A DNA stretch of 64,000 bases, taken from the NCBI GenBank assembly GCA_963971535.1, contig OZ020587.1, forward strand, positions 159,136,595 through 159,200,594. Reading direction: 5' to 3'. The DNA is from Notolepis coatsorum. Taxonomy: Eukaryota > Chordata > Actinopteri > Aulopiformes > Paralepididae. The notes beneath the pieces are model-generated. The model did no database searches and was not told the origin of the DNA. It was given only the letters and a program-made list of their open reading frames with translations. A program made the position numbers and the translations under genes. Shown here in pieces: positions 24,245-34,764 of this stretch (position 1 is the first letter of the stretch; the number at the start of each line of letters is the position of its first letter).

Positions 24245-26228
24245 ATGTCACACGAGTCACACGAGTCTCCAAGTCACACAAGTCTCCAAGTCACACGAGT
24301 CTCCAAGTCACAAGAGTCACACGAGTCTCCAAATCACACAAGTCTCCAAGTCACACGAGTCTCCAAGTCACACAAGTCACACGAGTCTCCAAGTCACACG
24401 AGTCTCCAAGTCACACGAGTCTCCAAGTTACAAGAGTCACACCAGTCTCCAAGTCACACCAGTCTCCAAGTCACACAAGTCTCCAAGTCACACAAGTCTC
24501 CAAGTCACATGAGTCTCCAAGTCACACGAGTCTCCAAGTCACAAGAGTCACACCAGTCTCCAAGTCACACGAGTCTCCAAGTCCAATGAGTCTCCAAGTC
24601 ACACAAGTCTCCAAGTCACACGAGTCTCCAAGTCACACAAGTCACACGAGTCTCCAAGTCACACAAGTCTCCAAGTCACAAGAGTCACACCAGTCTCCAA
24701 GTCACACAAGTCTCCAAGTCACACAAGTCTCCAAGTCACATGAGTCTCCAAGTCGCACAAGTCTCCAAGTCACACAAGTCTCCAAGTCACACAAGTCTCC
24801 AAGTCACACAAGTCTCCAAGTCACACAAGTCTCCAAGTCACACGAGTCTCCAAGTCACAAGAGTCACACGAGTCTCCAAGTCACACGAGTCTCCAAGTCA
24901 CACAAGTCTCCAAGTCACATGAGTCTCCAAGTCACATGAGTCTCCAGGACTCCAAGTCACACGAGTCTCCAAGTCACACAAGTCTCCAAGTCACACAAGT
25001 CACACAAGTCTCCAAGTCACACGAGTCTCCAAGTCACACAAGTCTCCAAGTCACATGAGTCTCCAAGTCACACGAGTCTCCAAGTCACACGAGTCACACG
25101 AGTCTCCAAGTCACACGAGTCTCCAAGTCACACGAGTCATACGAGTGTCATACAAGTCATACGAGATTTACTTGGAGACTCGTGTGACTTGTGTGACTTG
25201 GAGACTTGTGTGACTTGGAGACTCGTGTGACTCTTGTGACTTGGAGACTCGTGTGACTTGGAGACTTGTGTGACTTGGAGACTCGTGTGACTTGTGTGAC
25301 TTGGAGACTCGTGTGACTTGTGTGACTTGGAGACTCGTGTGACTTGTGTGACTTGGAGACTCGTGTGACTTGGAGACTCATGTGACTTGGAGACTTGTGT
25401 GACTTGGAGACTTGTGTGACTTGTGTGACTTGGAGACTCGTGTGACTTGTGTGACTTGGAGACTCATGTGACTTGTGTGACTTGGAGACTCGTGTGACTT
25501 ATGTGACTTGGAGACTCGTGTGACTTGGAGACTCATGTGACTTGGAGAGTTGTGTGACTTGGAGACTTGTGTGACTTGTGTGACTTGGAGACTCGTGTGA
25601 CTTGGAGACTTGTGTGACTTGGAGACTCGTGTGACTTGGAGACTCATGTGACTTGGAGACTTGTGTGACTTGGAGACTCGTGTGACTTGTGTGACTTGGA
25701 GACTCGTGTGACTTGGAGACTCGTGTGACTCTTGTGACTTGGAGACTCGTGTGACTTGGAGACTTGTGTGACTTGGAGACTCGTGACTTGTGTGACTTGG
25801 AGACTCGTGTGACTTGGAGACTTGTGTGACTTGGAGACTCGTGTGACTTGTGTGACTTGGAGACTCGTGTGACTTGTGTGACTTGGAGACTCGTGTGACT
25901 TGGAGACTTGTGTGACTTGGAGACTCGTGTGACTTGTGTGACTTGGAGACTCGTGTGACTTGTGTGACTTGGAGACTTGTGTGACTTGGAGGCTTGTGTG
26001 ACTTGGAGACTCGTGTGACTCTTGTGACTTGGAGACTCGTGTGACTTGGAGACTTGTGTGACTTGGAGACTCGTGTGACTTGGAGACTTGTGTGACTTGG
26101 AGACTCGTGTGACTTTTGTGACTTGGAGACTCGTGTGACTTGGAGACTTGTGTGACTTGGAGACTCGTGTGACTTGGACACTTGTGTGACTTGGAGACTC
26201 GTGTGACCTGTGTGACTGGGAGACGTGG
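24245..26228. repeat. 2-kb inverted minisatellite (head-to-head arrays)
   Basis: From 24245 to about 25160 a unit of about 17 bp (CTCCAAGTCACACGAGT), with shorter 9-10-bp variants, runs on the plus strand. From about 25170 to 26228 the same unit runs on the minus strand (ACTCGTGTGACTTGGAG). The centre is a 20-30-bp unrelated sequence with CATACGAGATTTAC. The arms are about 0.9 and 1.05 kb. Open frames on both arms (24229-24939 plus, 25378-26244 minus) encode the same low-complexity peptide (SHTSLQVT, SKSHKSPS) because 17 is not a multiple of 3 and the unit has no stops; they are not credible genes. Confidence 0.95.
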
Positions 26229-26284
26229 TAAATACACAGGTCACAACATGTTTACAGGAACGTTTGGGAGTTGTATTTTGATTG

Positions 26285-26492
26285 TATATTTCCTGACTGT
26301 AGGCTAGCTAAGCTGCATGTTAGCCTAGCACAATGAATGGAAGCGGCCATGACTGGGTAGCCTTCGGGAGAGGTGTTAGTTGGACAATGCCTAGGCTAAC
26401 CAGTCATGCCCGCTTCCATTCATTGTGCTAAGCTAGGCTATCATTGTGCTAAGACTGAGCCAATTTTCCAAAATGTTGGCGTGTTCTCTTAA
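26285..26492 (-). mobile_element. TTAA-flanked MITE, right half
   Basis: Ends AATGTTGGCGTGTTCTC followed by TTAA at 26489-26492. It contains the MITE core in both orientations (GAATGGAAGCGGCCATGAC and GCTTCCATTCATTGTGC), separated by AGTTGGACAATGCCTAGG. The left terminus is missing. Confidence 0.7.
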
Positions 26493-26746
26493 ACTGTATA
26501 AAGTTAGCTGTATAAAGTTGTCTATAAAACACTTAATATTTCATTAGATGATATGTGTACTTATATAAGCAGATCATTTTCTGCAGAAATGTTGTGCCTC
26601 TAATTTAATGTGTTTCAGATGTACTCACAGTGCTACATGCATTGTATGGGATGCATGACTTTCATGTTCAGTTTTACTGTAAAAGGTAATGTACAATTAG
26701 CAATTCTGTATATTGGGCTAAACCTTTCTGAAGCAGAGACTTAGTT
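26493..26746. other. Unassigned
   Basis: Short unique-looking AT-rich DNA between a MITE and a minisatellite; nothing identified. Confidence 0.4.
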
Positions 26747-27015
26747 AGTAGCTCCCCTGTTAGCCTCTTTAGCTCCCATGTTAGCTCCCCTGTTAGCTCC
26801 CCTGTTAGCTCCCCTGTTAGCCTCTTTAGCTCCCCTGTTAGCTCCCCTGTTAGCCTCTTAAGCTGCGGCTGTTAGCTCCCCTGATAGCTCCCCTGTTAGC
26901 CTCTTTAGCTCCCCTGTTAGCTCCCCTGTTAGCCTCTTTAGCTGCGGCTGTTAGCTCCCCTGTTAGCTCCCCTGTTAGCCTCTTTAGCTCCCCTGTTAGC
27001 TCCCCTGTTAGCCGA
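26747..27015. repeat. Short-unit minisatellite (TTAGCTCCCCTG)
   Basis: About 20 units of 12-15 bp (TTAGCTCCCCTG, with TTAGCCTCTT variants). It abuts a LINE F1 fragment at 27016, and its minus-strand form GGCTAACAGGGGAGCTAAC resembles the adjoining F1 sequence GGCTCAAACAAGGGACTAAA. Confidence 0.85.
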
Positions 27016-27275
27016 ATCTGGGTTTAACATGATTTGTGGAGCTCTGCAGGGTGTTGTGGTCGTGGTATTCACTGACCTTTGGGAAGTATTTTGACATGTA
27101 CACTGGGTACCTTGGTCGTGTAGTGTATCTTGTAGACCAGGCCCATTGCAAGTTGCTGTACTCTGTCGTCTACTAGCCATCCTAGGTTGTAAAAGTGGGC
27201 AGGGGTGAGGTGGGTTCTAGGAGTAAGGTCAAGCAGTAGTCTGACCAGTTTGTTTTGAGATGTTTGTGTAGCAGG
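27016..27275 (-). mobile_element. LINE F1 C-terminal fragment, minus strand
   Basis: Reverse complement of F1 sequence coding for the region before NHVKPRFGS (DNLGWL, MYMSKYFPK), with substitutions and a frame disruption. Both ends are truncated. Confidence 0.85.
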
Positions 27276-27530
27276 GTGGATTCCCTACTTTATGAGAGTA
27301 GATGTACACTGTCACCAGGTAGGGGGGAACGCAGCAGATCTGAGTCCAACTGAATCCCCGACTTTAGTGCAGGAGTGGAGCTTTAGCAGAGGGAGTGGAT
27401 GGGGCCTAGGATTTACTAACCTAGGTGTAGTGCGCTGGTCCAGCTTTAACAAATGATCTCTGTATCTTTTCAATGTAAATAATAAATCAGTAACCTCACA
27501 AATATACTAATCTAATTATCTTTAAAGTGC
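27276..27530. other. Unassigned
   Basis: No gene or recognised repeat. Confidence 0.4.
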
Positions 27531-27955
27531 ACTATGCAGTGAGCTGCTGGTTAAAGGCATTAACCACAGTATTGTTATGTTAGCTACTGAGCTGCGGTTA
27601 AAGGCCTTAACCACAGTATTGTTATGTTAGCTACTGAGCTGCTGGTTAAAGGCCTTAACTACAGTGTTGTTATGTTAGCTACTGAGCTGCTGCAGGCCTT
27701 AACCACAGTATTGTTATGTTAGCTATGAGCTGCCGCGGCGCCTAACTATAGTTAAAGGCCATAACCACAGTATTACATATACTCTTGTTAGCTTTATGAG
27801 GCTACATCAACACGCTCCTATGAGTGCAGCTATGTTAGCTTTATGAGGCTACATCAACACGCTCCTATGAGTGCAGCTATAATGTTAGCTTTATGAGGCT
27901 ACATCAACAGGCTCCTATGAGTGCAGCTAATGTTAGCTTTATGAGGCTCTGCCCC
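27531..27955 (+). repeat. Two adjacent minisatellites (about 55 and 48 bp)
   Basis: 27540-27775 has about four units containing CACAGTATTGTTATGTTAGC. 27785-27950 has about four units containing TTTATGAGGCTACATCAACA. Both units contain GTTAGCT. C-rich repeats follow to about 28015. Confidence 0.85.
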
Positions 27956-28015
27956 CCCCCCCTCCACTCCTCTAACACCCACCTCGCTCTGCCCCCCCCC
28001 TCCACTCCTCTAAAA

Positions 28016-28150
28016 AAATGTATTCATTTTATTATTATTATTTTATTTGTTGCCATTAAAATAATAGGCAAGCATAGGGCTAAAACATTTTCATAAACAA
28101 TATAATTTTTTGTTATTTGGTTATAATAAGGGCTTTTCTATGCATTTGTC

Positions 28151-28186
<36 letters not shown>

Positions 28187-28430
28187 AGCTTTATTGACAG
28201 ACTGCAGAGTGGGTACAGTACAGCTGTATTCACTCATTTGACGGAAGTGTTGCGGTGGTCTCAACGGAACAATTTTGATTGACAGTCGATTCTGCCAATC
28301 ACACCGCTGTTGTGTGTGGGGGCGGCGTCGCTTGACTGAAACTTCGGCTCTGCCCCGGCAACCATTGCCGGGCCAGAGCCGGTTTATCTTTGGCGAGCCC
28401 GAGTCGGCTCTGGCACGGCAACCATTGCCC
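28016..28430. other. Mixed repeat debris with a LINE F1 tail
   Basis: A LINE F1 3' end on the minus strand, only about 80 bp, lies at 28148-28225 with a long TGAT-type tail. 28340-28430 is GC-rich with internal near-inverted and direct repeats (CGGCAACCATTGCC twice). No gene. Confidence 0.6.
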
Positions 28431-31208
28431 TGATTCCAAACTCTAACCGTAACCAGTTCGATAGAGGGCCTAAGCTTAACCAGTTCGAAACAAGGCGGAC
28501 ATTAATTATTAATAAAATAATACAAATTAATACAAATTTCAATTTATTAATCAATCAAGCGGGGAACATAGGACCCGGGGAACATAGGACCCGGGGAACA
28601 TAGGGATGATCCCCTGCTCCCTACTGCTTCCAGTCCTTGTGCTAAGCTAGGCTAGCTGGTCCCTACTGCTTCCAGCCCTTGTGCTAAGCTAGGCTAGCTG
28701 CTACCTACTGCTTCCAGTCCTTGTGCTAAGCTAGGTAGGCTAGCTGGTCCCTACTGCTTCCAGCCCTTGTGCTAAACTAGGCTAGCTGGTCCCTACTGCT
28801 TCCAGCCCTTGTGCTAAGCTAGGCTAGCTGCTTCCTACTGCTTCCAGTCCTTGTGCTAAGCTAGGTAGGCTAGCTGGTCCCTACTGCTTCCAGCCCTTGT
28901 GCTAAGCTAGGCTAGCTGCTCCCTACTGCTTCCAGTCCTTGTGCTAAGCTATAGGCTAGCTGCTCCCTACTGCTTCCAGTCATTGTGCTAAGCTATAGGC
29001 TAGCTGCTCCCTACTGCTTCCAGTCCGTGTGCTAAGCTAGGTAGGCTAGCTGGTCCCTACTGCTTCCAGCCCTTGTGCTAAGCTAGGCTAGCTGCTCCCT
29101 ACTGCTTCCAGTCCTTGTGCTAAGCTAGGCTAGTTGCTCCCTACTGCTTCCAGTCCTTGTGCTAAGCTAGGCTAGCTGGTCCCTACTGCTTCCAGCCCTT
29201 GTGCTAAGCTAGGCTAGCTGCTCCCTACTGCTTCCAGTCCTTGTGCTAAGCTAGGTAGGTTAGCTGGTCCCTACTGCTTCCAGCCCTTGTGCTAAGCTAT
29301 AGGCTAGCTGCTCCCTACTGCTTCCAGTCCTTTTGCTAAGCTAGGTAGGCTAGCTTGTCCCTACTGCTTCCAGCCCTTGTGCTAAGCTAGGCTAGCTGCT
29401 CCCTACTGCTTCCAGTCCTTGTGCTAAGCTAGGCTAGTTGCTCCCTACTGCGTCCAGTCCGTGTGCTAAGCTAGGTAGGCTAGCTGGTCCCTGATTCCAA
29501 ACTCTAACCGTAACCAGTTCGATAGAGGGCCTAAGCTTAACCAGTTCGAAACAAGGCGGACATTAATTATTAATAAAATAATACAAATTAATACAAATTT
29601 CAATTTATTAATCAATCAAGCGGGGAACATAGGACCCGGGGAACATAGGACCCGGGGAACATAGGGATGATCCCCTGCTCCCTACTGCTTCCAGTCCTTG
29701 TGCTAAGCTAGGCTAGCTGGTCCCTACTGCTTCCAGCCCTTGTGCTAAGCTAGGCTAGCTGCTCCCTACTGCTTCCAGTCCTTGTGCTAAGCTAGGTAGG
29801 CTAGCTGGTCCCTACTGCTTCCAGCCCTTGTGCTAAACTAGGCTAGCTGGTCCCTACTGCTTCCAGCCCTTGTGCTAAGCTAGGCTAGCTGCTCCCTACT
29901 GCTTCCAGTCCTTGTGCTAAGCTATAGGCTAGCTGCTCCCTACTGCTTCCAGTCCGTGTGCTAAGCTAGGTAGGCTAGCTGGTCCCTACTGCTTCCAGCC
30001 CTTGTGCTAAGCTAGGCTAGCTGCTCCCTACTGCTTCCAGTCCTTGTGCTAAGTTAGGCTAGTTGCTCCCTACTGCTTCCAGTCCTTGTGCTAAGCTAGG
30101 CTAGCTGCTCCCTACTGCTTCCAGCCCTTGTGCTAAGCTAGGCTAGCTGCTCCCTACTGCTTCCAGTCCTTGTGCTAAGCTAGGTAGGCTAGCTGGTCCC
30201 TACTGCTTCCAGCCCTTGTGCTAAGCTAGGCTAGCTGCTCCCTACTGCTTCCAGTCCTTGTGCTAAGCTAGGCTAGTTGCTCCCTACTACTTCCAGTCCT
30301 TGTGCTAAGCTAGGCTAGCTGGTCCCTACTGCTTTCAGCCCTCATGCTAAGCTAGGCTAGCTGCTCCCTACTGCTTCCAGCCCTTGTGCTAAGCTAGGCT
30401 AGCTGCTCCCTACTGCTTCCAGTCCTTATGCTAAGCTAGGCTAGCTAGTCCCTACTGCTTCCAGCCCTTGTGCTAAGCTAGGCTAGCTGCTCCCTACTGC
30501 TTCCAGTCCTTGTGCTAAGCTAGGCTAGTTGCTCCCCACTGCTTCCAGTCCTTGTGCTAAGCTAGGCTAGCTGGTCCCTACTGCTTCCAGCCCTTGTGCT
30601 AAGCTAGGCTAGCTGCTCCCTACTGCTTCCAGTCCTTGTGCTAAGCTAGGTAGGCTAGCTGGTCCCTACCGCTTCCAGCCCTTGTGCTAAGCTAGGCTAG
30701 CTGCTCCCTACTGCTTCCAGTCCTTGTGCTAAACTAGGCTAGTTGCTCCCTACTGCTTCCAGTCCTTGTGCTAAGCTAGGCTAGCTGGTCCCTACTGCTT
30801 CCAGCCCTTGTGCTAAGCTAGGCTAGCTGCTCCCTACTGCTTCCAGTCCTTGTGCTAAGCTAGGCTAGTTGCTCCCTACTGCTTCCAGTCCTTGTGCTAA
30901 GCTAGGCTAGCTGGTCCCTACTGCTTCCAGCCCTCATGCTAAGCTAGGCTAGCTGCTCCCTACTGCTTCCAGCCCTTGTGCTAAGCTAGGCTAGCTGCTC
31001 CATACTGCTTCCAGTCCTTGTGCTAAGCTAGGCTGGCTAGCTGGTCCCTACTGCTTCCAGCCCTTGTGCTAAGCTAGGCTAGCTGCTCCCTACTGCTTCC
31101 AGTCCTTGTGCTAAGCTAGGCTAGTTGCTCCCTACTGCTTCCAGTCCTTATGCTAAGCTAGGCTAGCTGGTCCCTACTGCTTCCAGCCCTTGTGCTAAGC
31201 TAGGCTAG
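28431..31208 (+). repeat. 42-bp minisatellite with a 1.06-kb higher-order duplication
   Basis: More than 50 units of 42-46 bp containing CTACTGCTTCCAGTCCTTGT and GCTAAGCTAGGCTAGCT. A non-repetitive block of about 190 bp (starting TGATTCCAAACTCTAACC, ending with three GGGGAACATAGGACCC-type units) occurs at 28431 and again at 29492, followed each time by the array, so a block of 1061 bp was duplicated. The array ends directly against inverted 84-bp satellite at 31209. The unit matches the core of the TTAA-flanked MITE (GCTTCCATTCATTGTGCTAA). Confidence 0.95.
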
Positions 31209-31577
31209 CTAATAATTTAGGAAAAAACGGTCAAATAACAGTGTTTCACTGCTGAACTTTAAGTGCTGTCACTTAATTAAAGGTGTTTCATCTTAAATGT
31301 AGGAAAAACCTGTGAAATAACAGTGTTTCACTGCTGAACTTTAAGTGCTGTCACTTAATTGAAGGAGTTTGATTGTAATAATTATGGGAAAACCTGTACA
31401 ATAACAGTGTTTCACTGCTGAACTTTAAGTGCTGTCACTTAATTGAAGGAGTTTGATTGTAATAATTATGGGAAAACCTGTAAAATAACAGTGTTTCACT
31501 GCTGAACTTTAAGTTCTGTCACTTAATTGAAGGTGTTTCATCGTAAATGTAGGAAAAACCTGTGAAATAACAGTGTT
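31209..31577 (-). repeat. 84-bp satellite, inverted copies (first block)
   Basis: About four diverged monomers of the same satellite as 4471-13320, in the opposite orientation (ACAGTGTTTCACTGCTGAAC). Interrupted at 31578 by a LINE F1 3' end. Confidence 0.95.
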
Positions 31578-31863
31578 TTGATTGATTGATTGATTGAAAA
31601 GTTTATTAACAGATTGCAGAATGGGTACAGTACAGTACAGCTCAATACATACAATTGTTAAGGGGATGCAGACCAGAGAAAGACTTTCGTCTTGTTTACA
31701 TCAGGGTCCCCCATTTTCAATTCATCATAACATATATGACATACATGACATACAGATAGACAGTACTGCTACATCTATACATTTATGACATATCAGATTT
31801 GCAAATACAGTACTGTTTGTGATACAAAAGTGTCCAGCAAAGGAGTGTATATACATTTGGCAT
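31578..31863 (-). mobile_element. LINE F1 3' fragment inserted in inverted satellite
   Basis: Reverse complement of the last 285 bp of F1, starting with the tail (TTGATTGATTGATTG) at the left. The satellite continues on both sides, so it is a later insertion. Confidence 0.9.
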
Positions 31864-32345
31864 AGAAACTGTACATTTCACTGCTGAACTTTAAGTTCTG
31901 TCACTTTATTGAAGGAGTTTGATTGTAATAATTTAGGAAAAAAACTGTCAAATAACAGTGTTTAACTGCTGAACTTTAAGTTCTGTCACTTAATTGAAGG
32001 TGTTTCATCTTAAATGTAGGAAAAACCTGTGAAATAACAGTGTTTCACTGCTGAACTTTGTGTTCTGTCACTTAATTGAAGGGGTTTGATTGTAATAATA
32101 ATGGGAAAACCTGTAAAATAACAGTGTTCCACTGCTGAACTTTAAGTTCTGTCACTTAATTGAAGGTATTTCATCGTAAATGTAGGAAAAACCTGTGAAA
32201 TAACAGTGTTTCACTGCTGAACTTTAAGTTCTGTCACTTTATTGAAGGAGTTTGATCGTAATAATTTAGGAAAAAAACTGTCAAATAACAGTGTTTCACT
32301 GCTGAACTTTAAGTCCTGTCACTTTATTGAAGGTGTTTGATCATA
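31864..32345 (-). repeat. 84-bp satellite, inverted copies (second block)
   Basis: Five to six further inverted and more diverged monomers, ending in the right subterminal region of the large insertion. Confidence 0.95.
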
Positions 32346-32880
32346 GTTTTTTTAAATACTGAAAGTTGCCTTATTTTCACATACAGTAAAATGATGAGTA
32401 TCTTATGTGTTTTTACATACAATTCAATGTAATTTAACATTCAACACAATTAAGCAAATACATGTATTTAACAAGAATTACCTGTAGAATAACTGAAGGT
32501 TTTTACTGTTTTTTAATTATATTATTTTCTTTTTTAACATTATTTAACATTACATTTAAAGTTTAACAGCAAAAAAACAGAAAGTTGCCTTATTTTCACA
32601 TACAGTAAAATGATGTATATTCTAGGTGTTTTACATGTAATTTAACATTCAAGACAATTAAGCAATGGAATAATCCTGTAAAAAAAAGATAATTTCTTAT
32701 TAAATCAATTTACAGATTACAACCTTTATTTAATGGTTAATATTTGTATTAAATGTTATCTACTGTATTTTTATGGCATTTACTGTATTTTTATGGCATT
32801 TACACTTAAAGTAGAAAAACAAAAGTAATCTGTAAAATAATACATTGAAAGTCCCGTAAAAATAATTATTTTTAAGAGTG
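32346..32880 (-). repeat. Right subterminal region of the large insertion
   Basis: AT-rich, with an internal direct repeat of about 190-bp spacing (CTGAAAGTTGCC/CAGAAAGTTGCC, then TTATTTTCACATACAGTAAA at both places) and two tandem TACTGTATTTTTATGGCATT units. Read inward from 32880 it starts CACTCTTAAAAATAATTA. Confidence 0.6.
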
Positions 32881-32998
32881 TAGTGAAAAGGGTTAAAAGG
32901 CAAATGTGACTTCTGCGAGAGGAATATCCGACTATGTGTTGAATCCTTCATTAGCTGATCTACATGCCTCCGGTGGCCAGACGGCTTGGAATGTGAGA
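32881..32998 (+). other. End of the 30-bp minisatellite unit and short unique DNA
   Basis: TAGTGAAAAGGGTTAA at 32881-32896 is the missing half of the unit left at 4295-4307. About 100 bp of unassigned DNA follows. Confidence 0.7.
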
Positions 32999-33786
32999 GG
33001 TCAGGTGACTCTTGAAGCGGGCTTCTAACGAGCTGAGGTCAGGTGACTCTTGAAGCGGGCTTCTAACGAGCTGAGGTCAGGTGACTCTTGAAGCGGGCTT
33101 CTAACGAGCTGAGGTCAGGTGACTCTTGAAGCGGGCTTCTAAAGAGCTGAGGTCAGGTGACTCTTGAACCGGGCTTCTAACGAGCTGAGGTCAGGTGATT
33201 ATTGAAACAGGCTTCTAACGAGCTGAGGTCAGGTGACTCTTGAAACGGGCTTCTAACGAGCTGAGGTCAGGTGACTCTTGAAACGGGCTTCTAACGAGCT
33301 GAGGTCAGGTGACTCTTGAAACGGGCTTCTAACGAGCTGAGGTCAGGTGACTCTTGAAGCGGGCTTCTAACGAGCTGAGGTCAGGTGACTCTTGAAGCGG
33401 GCTTCTAACGAGCTGAGGTCAGGTGACTCTTGAAGCGGGCTTCTAACAAGCTGAGGTCAGGTGACTCTTGAAGCGGGCTTCTAACGAGCTGAGGTCAGGT
33501 GACTCTTGAAGCGGGCTTCTAACGAGCTGAGGTCAGGTGACTCTTGAAGCGGGCTTGAAGCGGGCTTCTAACGAGCTCAGGTCAGGTGACTCTTGAAGCG
33601 GGCTTCTAACGAGCTGAGGTCAGGTGACTCTTGAATCGGGCTTCTAACGAGCTGAGGTCAGGTGACTCTTGAAGCGGGCTTCTAACGAGCTGAGGTCAGG
33701 TGACTCTTGAAGCGGGCTTCTAACGAGCTGAGGTCAGGTGACTCTTGAAGCGGGCTTCTAACGAGCTGAGGTCAGGTGACTCTTGG
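32999..33786 (+). repeat. 38-bp minisatellite, about 21 copies
   Basis: Unit with GGTCAGGTGACTCTTGAAGC and GGGCTTCTAACGAGCTGA. Near-identical copies; one has an extra GAAGCGGGCTT near 33553. Confidence 0.95.
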
Positions 33787-33995
33787 GGAGGTACAGGTAT
33801 GGGCAGGGTAATATTAGAAAGACATAAATATAGGCAATAACGTTTTATCAAAAAATATGAGAAGAAATTAACTATAACTTAATTATGTAAACAATATAAT
33901 TAACCCTGAATATAAAAACATGAGAAAAATAAACAAATGTGCAGATGAGGGTCTGTTTGCCCTATCAGCCTTTATGTCTTCCTAAACGGAACCGT
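33787..33995. other. Unassigned
   Basis: Short AT-rich spacer between two minisatellites. Confidence 0.4.
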
Positions 33996-34413
33996 GGCGT
34001 GGAGTAAAAGAGATCAGCATGCAGGTATCTCTTTAAGCCTGCAGCCTCTGGCAGTAAGAGAGATCAGCATGCAGGTATCTCTTTAAGCCTGCAGCCTCTG
34101 GCAGTAAGAGAGATCAGCATGCAGGTATCTCTTTAAGCCTGCAGCCTCTGGCAGTAAGAGAGATCAGCGTGCAGGTATCTCTTTAAGCCTGCAGCCTCTG
34201 GGAGTAAGAGAGATCAGCGTGCAGGTATCTCTTTAAGCCTGCAGCCTCTGGGAGTAAGAGAGATCAGCATGCAGGTATCTCTTTAAGCCTGCAGCCTCTG
34301 GCAGTAAGAGAGATCAGCATGCAGGTATCTCTTTAAGCCTGCAGCCTCTGAGAGTAAGAGAGATCAGCATGCAGGTATCTCTTTAAGCCTGCAGCCTCTG
34401 GCAGTAAGAGAGA
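33996..34413 (+). repeat. 50-bp minisatellite, about 8 copies
   Basis: Unit with GAGATCAGCATGCAGGTATC and CTCTTTAAGCCTGCAGCCTC, period exactly 50 bp (for example 34021 and 34071). Confidence 0.95.
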
Positions 34414-34423
34414 TTTCATGCAA

Positions 34424-34615
34424 CTTGTTTTTGAGGCGACAGTGGCTCAGGAGGTAGAGCGGTCGTCTGGTAATTTGAAGGTACCCGGTTTGATTCCGAC
34501 TCCCCCCGGGCAGCGTGTCAAAGTGTCCTTGAGCAAGAGACTTAACCCCCTAACTGCTCCCGATGAGCAGGTAGGCACCTTGTGTGGTCGCCTCCACTGT
34601 AGTTACTAGTTAAAC
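34424..34615 (+). mobile_element. tRNA-derived SINE (AFC-like), 3'-truncated
   Basis: The head has an A-box-like GTGGCTCAGGAGGTAGAGC and a B-box-like GGTTTGATTCCGAC. The body AAGTGTCCTTGAGCAAGAGA and GCTCCCGATGAGCAGGTAGG matches fish tRNA-derived SINEs. The ORF across it (34418-34609) is spurious. A further body and 3' fragment of this kind lies at 43945-44065. Confidence 0.75.
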
Positions 34616-34764
34616 ACATCAGTGCACAGAGTGATGAACTTCATAATTCACCATAGGTACCAGTTTATGAACGTTTCATCAGATTTGGTAGATTTCCTCT
34701 AACACTCACACTTGAACTTTAGGCGGCTGCCTAAAGCCTAAAATGTCATGCAGAGGAAGGTGAT

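Larger units (their letters stand above)
4306..32882. mobile_element. Candidate giant CACTA/EnSpm-like insertion (28.6 kb)
   Basis: The left end at 4308 reads CACTGTAAGAAAAAG. The right end at 32880, read inward on the minus strand, is CACTCTTAAAAATAA; 9 of the first 12 bases agree and both start CACT. TA sits on each side (4306-4307, 32881-32882). Removing the segment and one TA joins GTAGTGTGGTA to GTGAAAAGGGTTAA, restoring one unit of the 30-bp minisatellite seen at 3646-3765. The subterminal regions share ACAGTAAATG and a TTTACAGAT motif, and both are followed inward by the same 84-bp satellite in opposite orientation. Short TSD, CACT ends and subterminal repeats are typical of CACTA elements. 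No CACTA transposase was recognised, so this is a non-autonomous or composite element, or a coincidence of nested repeats. Confidence 0.5.

Noticed and set aside
24229-26244. Long Ser/His/Thr-rich frames on both arms of the inverted minisatellite
   Set aside because: A stop-free 17-bp unit gives open frames in all registers; the same peptide appears on opposite strands of the two arms.
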